In this document: in pieces, positions 6,552 through 10,351 of the stretch
Numbering within the stretch: position 1 is the stretch's first letter
Layout of the letters: the number at the start of each line of letters is the position of its first letter
Origin: Eubacteriales bacterium
GTDB taxonomy: Bacteria > Bacillota > Clostridia > Lachnospirales > Lachnospiraceae
Assembly: GCA_030536565.1 (NCBI GenBank)
Contig: JAUNPT010000079.1
Location: forward strand, 1-10,351
Length of the DNA stretch: 10,351 bases
Direction of reading: 5' to 3'
The notes under the pieces: model-generated
What the model saw: the letters and a program-made list of their open reading frames with translations, nothing else
Database searches by the model: none
Told to the model about the DNA's origin: nothing
Program-made: the position numbers and the translations under genes

Positions 6552-7370
6552 TTACTGTAACAATGAAAGAACACCCTGTGTTGCCTGATTAGCCTGAGCA
6601 AGCATTGACTGTCCAGCCTGTGAAAGAATATTATTTTTTGAGTACTGAACCATTTCCTCAGCCATATCTGTATCACGGATACGTGATTCAGCTGCCTGTG
6701 TATTCTCGCTTGTTGTATCCAGATTGTTAATTGTATGCTCAAGTCTGTTCTGGAGAGCACCTAACTTTGAACGCTCCTTAGATACTGTATTAATTGCCTC
6801 CTGAATAATTGACATTGATTTACCGGCTGCCGCATTGTCACTTACTTTAACATCTGCTGCTGTAATACCAATAGCTGAAGCCTTCATGCTGGCAATTGAT
6901 ACGCCGATTGTCTGTCCTGACAATGCACCAATCTGAAGATTCTTTGTCTTAAAGTTACCATCTAACAGGTTCATAGAGTTGAACTGTGTTGTTGAATAGA
7001 TTCTGTCTAATTCAGATGTCAACTGATCCATCTCGTCCTTAATAGCATTTCTGTCTGTTGTTGTATTAGTATCATTAGCTGCCTGTGTAGCTAATTCATT
7101 CATTCTCTGCAAAATTGAATGTGTTTCATTCATGGCACCTTCAGCTACCTGAATAAGTGAAATACCATCCTGTGCATTATCAGATGCTTTATTAAGACCT
7201 CTGATCTGGCTTCTCATTTTCTCAGAAATTGAAAGACCAGCTGCATCATCTGCTGCTCTGTTGATTCTGTAACCTGATGACAACTTCTCTGTTGACTTTG
7301 AAAGACTGTTTGTTACTCCACCTAACTGTCTGTTTGTATTCATTGCTGATAAATTGTGCTGTACTACCAT
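6552..7370 (-). CDS. hag: Flagellin (filament protein)
   Basis: 272 residues with both conserved ends of flagellin and almost no variable middle. The N-terminal D0/D1 region (about 1-140) starts MVVQHNLSAMNTNRQL and includes SSGYRINRAADDAAGLSISE (31-50). The C-terminal D1/D0 region (about 187-272) ends AQANQATQGVLSLLQ. Only about 45 residues (141-186) lie between them, so the protein lacks D2/D3 domains, like many compact clostridial flagellins. It is exported by the flagellar type III apparatus and polymerises into the filament. The start has AAGGAGG 8 nt upstream. Transcription is from a sigma-28 promoter about 85 nt upstream, and a strong terminator follows. Ser/Thr residues in the short surface-exposed middle part are possible O-glycosylation sites, given the flanking glycosyltransferases. 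The symbol follows Bacillus usage (fliC elsewhere). Confidence 0.97.
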   Translation of the reverse strand: MVVQHNLSAMNTNRQLGGVTNSLSKSTEKLSSGYRINRAADDAAGLSISEKMRSQIRGLNKASDNAQDGISLIQVAEGAMNETHSILQRMNELATQAANDTNTTTDRNAIKDEMDQLTSELDRIYSTTQFNSMNLLDGNFKTKNLQIGALSGQTIGVSIASMKASAIGITAADVKVSDNAAAGKSMSIIQEAINTVSKERSKLGALQNRLEHTINNLDTTSENTQAAESRIRDTDMAEEMVQYSKNNILSQAGQSMLAQANQATQGVLSLLQ

Positions 7371-7377
7371 AATAGCT

Positions 7378-7400
7378 TCCTCCTTGAATTTACAATCCTT
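7378..7400 (-). promoter_or_regulatory. Flagellin Shine-Dalgarno with a second upstream GGA (possible CsrA target)
   Basis: AAGGAGG (7385-7379) lies 8 nt before the flagellin ATG. A further AAGGAT (7400-7395) places two GGA cores 15 nt apart, one of them in the Shine-Dalgarno. In Bacillus subtilis the hag leader is repressed by CsrA at paired sites of this kind. The ribosome binding site is certain; the CsrA reading is inference. Confidence 0.5.
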
Positions 7401-7454
7401 ATATTTTCATTCATTATTTACAGTGATTATCTTTTTTATCACCCTATGTTTTAT

Positions 7455-7480
7455 TTATCGGAAGCTTTGGTAATTCCTTA
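7455..7480 (-). promoter_or_regulatory. Sigma-28 (SigD/FliA) flagellin promoter
   Basis: TAAG (7480-7477), a 15-bp spacer and CCGATAA (7461-7455) match the sigma-28 consensus TAAA-N15-CCGATAT/A with one change. It lies between the GT4 stop codon (7500) and the flagellin start, giving a leader of about 75-80 nt. It implies that flagellin, and by read-through the genes after it, are expressed late with the filament. Confidence 0.88.
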
Positions 7481-7499
7481 ACCCCTTTTCAAAAAATAA

Positions 7500-8546
7500 T
7501 TACAAATTTTTTAAAATTTTTTCTAAACCAGCATAATAATTATCTTCCGAATATTTTATAACTGAGGCCCTGCACGCTTTACAACTGCACACAGGCAGTT
7601 TATTACTGGCAATCATATCTAAAATTTCTGCGAGCCCTATGGCATCCTCCTGCTTATAAAAGTAACCATTAACTCCGGGCACAATATAATCAATAATTCC
7701 ATCTACAGGTGTTGATATCACCATTTTCCCTGCAGACAGCGCCTCTACTGCTGACAATGCAAAGCCCTCATATTCCGATGCCATAACCAGTGCCACTGCA
7801 TCATTTAAGTTCTTCCATGGGTTTTCCTGCCAGCCTGTAAATTCCACGCTCTCATCAAGCTTTAGATATCTTACGATCTCTCTGGCTTCTTCCTCAAATT
7901 CTCCACTGCCAACAATCTTTAACAGCCACTTACTCTTTGCCCTGTACATAGCTTCCAGTATAATATCCAGTCTCTTCATCTCATCAATTCTGCCAACATA
8001 TGCAAGTACATGGGACGCTTCATTTGCTCTATCTTCACAATCCACAAGCTTTACGGGATTTCCTATAACATATACCTTTGCAGTGGAATTACCCTCAAGT
8101 ATTTTATCCCTGATATGATTATTAATTGCCAAATGTGCATCAGCATACATAAGATGTGCCACACCACCCAGTCCTGCCTCACTGTATTTCTCTATTCGGC
8201 TGTGTACCCACGATACTATCTTATATTCCACAGCAAGCCTTTTTCTTACAACATCTGCCACTGCCGACATAAGCGGCCAGTTCGTAGCCACGCATATGTC
8301 TGGTGCCCCATGTACCAATATAAATTCTCCATAGGTCTGTACATAATAACCCATGTCCTGACGGTTCTTTGGCCCTTTAAACTCATATGCATGAATGTAA
8401 CCTTTAAGATATGCTATACCCGGTGTCATATGTACAACCCGCAGCTTAAATTTTCTTTTATCAAAGTGTTCTATCCAGCTTTTAATAACATTTTCCACAC
8501 CACCGTGTAAGCCACCGACTGGCGATAATATATCCACTGTAATCAT
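7500..8546 (-). CDS. GT4-family (GT-B fold) glycosyltransferase
   Basis: 348 residues from the chosen start. The N-terminal acceptor lobe begins MITVDILSPVGGLHGGVENV (1-20), with the glycine-rich loop of GT4 enzymes. The donor lobe holds YVGRIDEMKRLDIILEA (183-199), GSGEFEEEA (213-221) and EYEGFALSAVEALSAGK (258-274), whose E260-x7-E268 pair is the GT4 nucleotide-sugar motif. These are retaining transferases that use UDP-, GDP- or similar sugars in the cytoplasm. Near the end is a small cysteine cluster, VCSCKACRAS (319-328), which is not part of the family core. The ATG at 8546 has GGAG 6 nt upstream. An in-frame ATG at 8558 (AAGGTG 7 nt upstream) is the main alternative, and a GTG at 8579 would overlap the previous gene. 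It lies 26 nt after the LicD fusion gene, so the two are cotranscribed. No terminator is visible before the flagellin promoter. Confidence 0.88.
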   Translation of the reverse strand: MITVDILSPVGGLHGGVENVIKSWIEHFDKRKFKLRVVHMTPGIAYLKGYIHAYEFKGPKNRQDMGYYVQTYGEFILVHGAPDICVATNWPLMSAVADVVRKRLAVEYKIVSWVHSRIEKYSEAGLGGVAHLMYADAHLAINNHIRDKILEGNSTAKVYVIGNPVKLVDCEDRANEASHVLAYVGRIDEMKRLDIILEAMYRAKSKWLLKIVGSGEFEEEAREIVRYLKLDESVEFTGWQENPWKNLNDAVALVMASEYEGFALSAVEALSAGKMVISTPVDGIIDYIVPGVNGYFYKQEDAIGLAEILDMIASNKLPVCSCKACRASVIKYSEDNYYAGLEKILKNL

Positions 8547-8572
8547 ATTAATCTCCATTCCTAAGCACCTTG

Positions 8573-10351
8573 TTAACACTTCACATCAAGCAGCATTACC
8601 GGTTTTTTAGCATTTCTGCACTCTTGTGCCACCAATCCTGCTTCACCATAATATCCATCACATAAATTAACCGCAGCCTTTAACTGATTATCCTTGACAG
8701 CAATAAAATTGTCTATATTTATCTGGGACAGCATATCTATAAAGTCTGCCCATAGCTTGTAATCAATTTCCTGTACGGTCTGCTCCATATTGGTTTCCCA
8801 GTACCACAACAGAACCACAGTCTCATTATATTCTGAAAATGTGCCAAAGACCCGCCTGATCTTGTCAATCATTTTCTCCTCATATTCCAACAGACCACTT
8901 GCACTGGTATACATAAGAATTGCCTTTCTTGGCTTGTCCTGTGCACCAGCTAATATTTTCTTCCATTCTTCAGGCACATTTTCAAGGACATTCATACGCT
9001 TCACATCGTTTAACGGCGAACCTGTTCCATTTATCTTTTTAATCCAGTATTGTCTTGATTCCTCCCCGGCCATTTCGCATAGCTTATCAACATATAGCTC
9101 AGCCATAGCCTCAGACTGAACGATAATCTCATCAGAATATACAACTCCTGGCATCAAACAGTAGCTGTCCATGCTTCTAAGAGCTCTCTCATCCCTCTTA
9201 TCAATTTCATCTGTAACAAAATACGGAACATATACCAGCTTGTCTGTATACTCTGAAAGATTCTTTGCATAAAACATTGGATGCATAGTAGTTGTATAAT
9301 TGTATTCATCATAAGGGTTCTGAATAATAATCACATCTGGACATCTTTCCTTAATGTTGTACTGTTCAAAGCTGGTTAATACCACATTCTCAGGATATTT
9401 ATCCGTATTAAAATTCATCTCTGTACTTCCATCCATATTTTTGTAATAGTATGGTGTGGGAATCACGTAGACATCAGTATTTGAATCCTCCTTTGCTGCT
9501 CTCCACAAACTGTCAAAAGCATTCCATGTTTCAGATTTATATGGAAGGAATACTATTTCTCTGCGGCAGTCCATTTCACACTTTTCAGCTTTTCTTGCCT
9601 GCCTAATCTTCTTTTTATTCTCATCAAACTGCTGTATATCTTCATATGTTGTATTAAACTTTATAAATGCTGCACCAGTTTCCTTTTTAAGTGTTTCTAT
9701 CTGTCTGTTATAAAAAGGATAATCATGAGAATCCCATGTATGTACTGGTTTCATATAATCTCCATACTTTTTCTTAAGTATACTGTCATAGAAAGCAGGC
9801 ACCGGAATTGTAGTATTTTCAAAAGGTATCCTTACAGACCTTGAATAATATTCTTTTGGAAACTTATATGTGCCCCCATCCAGCCACAATGTCATAATAG
9901 TAATGTCTGACGCTTCTTCCTCTGTGTATAGGGAACACAAATTATCCACCAGTATATTAAGCTGTTGAAACAATGTATTATCTCTTGATAACTGTACTCC
10001 GCACATTTCTTCTATTTCACACAGCTTCTCCTCCACTTCAGGAATACACCCTCCTGCCATATCAACAACCTTCGCAACAGAATTAACTATGTCTATTACT
10101 TCTTTTACAAATCTGTCATCTTCAGGGTCTGGCGCAATATAATCTAATGGAAAGATGTCTATTCCTGAGCAGAATGGAAATCCATGAAATTTCTCTAAGA
10201 ATTCATCACTAAAATCTATGGTTCTTGTATTAATTACTCTGGTAAGCATATTATCCATATCCGTTTCATTATGAATCCCAAAAAGATCGTAACCTTCCGG
10301 CAGCTTATCTTTTGCAATTGTCAGAAATTTATTATAATCAGTACGCTTCAT
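8573..10351 (-). CDS. LicD-family phosphotransferase fused to a CDP-glycerol-phosphotransferase-like domain (paralogue 2, 5' end outside)
   Basis: 593 in-window codons including stop. The visible part opens inside the LicD domain at MKRTDYNKFL, aligned with MKREDYNRFM (residue 74) of the paralogue at 2971-5274. The true start and the acidic DDDID motif therefore lie beyond the right edge, probably about 75-80 codons upstream. Visible LicD features are GIDIFPLDY (63-71), IPFENTTIPVP and YGDYM (196-200). The second domain starts at REIVFLPYK (264) and shares long runs with the paralogue: DVYVIP, QNPYD, YTDKLVY, PYF, MPGVV and CDGYYG. By eye about half the residues agree over this domain. The linker between domains is about 50 residues against about 145 in the other copy. 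The protein probably acts in the cytoplasm, transferring a phospho-alcohol from a CDP donor to a glycan or lipid-linked intermediate. The GT4 gene follows after 26 nt. Confidence 0.85.
   Translation of the reverse strand: MKRTDYNKFLTIAKDKLPEGYDLFGIHNETDMDNMLTRVINTRTIDFSDEFLEKFHGFPFCSGIDIFPLDYIAPDPEDDRFVKEVIDIVNSVAKVVDMAGGCIPEVEEKLCEIEEMCGVQLSRDNTLFQQLNILVDNLCSLYTEEEASDITIMTLWLDGGTYKFPKEYYSRSVRIPFENTTIPVPAFYDSILKKKYGDYMKPVHTWDSHDYPFYNRQIETLKKETGAAFIKFNTTYEDIQQFDENKKKIRQARKAEKCEMDCRREIVFLPYKSETWNAFDSLWRAAKEDSNTDVYVIPTPYYYKNMDGSTEMNFNTDKYPENVVLTSFEQYNIKERCPDVIIIQNPYDEYNYTTTMHPMFYAKNLSEYTDKLVYVPYFVTDEIDKRDERALRSMDSYCLMPGVVYSDEIIVQSEAMAELYVDKLCEMAGEESRQYWIKKINGTGSPLNDVKRMNVLENVPEEWKKILAGAQDKPRKAILMYTSASGLLEYEEKMIDKIRRVFGTFSEYNETVVLLWYWETNMEQTVQEIDYKLWADFIDMLSQINIDNFIAVKDNQLKAAVNLCDGYYGEAGLVAQECRNAKKPVMLLDVKC

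Noticed and set aside
7491..7530. AT-rich self-complementary stretch at the end of the GT4 gene as a terminator.
   Set aside because: It consists of A and T runs within the last codons with no GC-containing stem, so it is better explained by Lys/Phe/Asn codons.
8010..8510. A 166-codon plus-strand open frame.
   Set aside because: It lies entirely opposite the GT4 gene, has composition typical of an antisense shadow (many Cys, His, Tyr, Ile) and no ribosome binding site. All other plus-strand frames are likewise antisense to good genes or intergenic without a start signal.

Overview
The window looks like a piece of a motile, AT-rich, Gram-positive anaerobe of the Lachnospiraceae (Butyrivibrio/Roseburia/Agathobacter type). 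The reasons are a compact 272-residue flagellin behind a SigD/sigma-28 promoter, strong AGGAGG-type ribosome binding sites, and protein families common in that group: Rpn-like nuclease, AAA_14/DUF4143 ATPase, DUF3880 glycosyltransferase and LicD fusions. The family calls rest on recognition of the translated sequence; no database search was run. Every gene I accept is on the minus strand, so transcription runs from high to low coordinates.

Right part (10351 to 2971) is a flagellin and surface-glycan cassette. In transcription order it holds a LicD-type phosphotransferase fused to a CDP-glycerol-glycerophosphotransferase-like domain (5' end outside the window), a GT4 glycosyltransferase, the flagellin gene with its own sigma-28 promoter and strong terminator, a DUF3880/CgeB-type glycosyltransferase, and a second LicD fusion paralogous to the first. 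The flagellin is thus bracketed by two glycosyltransferase + LicD pairs. The simplest reading is a locus that builds a phosphodiester-containing glycan and attaches it to flagellin. Gene order and families support this, but no acceptor or sugar can be read from the sequence.

Left part (2970 to 1) is accessory in character: an AAA_14/DUF4143 ATPase, a decayed gene remnant, and an Rpn-family PD-(D/E)XK nuclease/putative transposase that runs off the left edge. The ATPase promoter is fused to an array of about five imperfect 23-bp tandem repeats. The ATPase gene and the remnant are each followed by a copy of the same hairpin element. Its 12-nt loop is nearly invariant, and its stem changes are compatible only with minus-strand RNA.

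The least ordinary items are the 23-bp iteron-like array, the duplicated hairpin element, and the duplicated LicD fusion whose second domain seems to have lost the usual catalytic motifs. I see no tRNA, rRNA, CRISPR array or complete insertion sequence.
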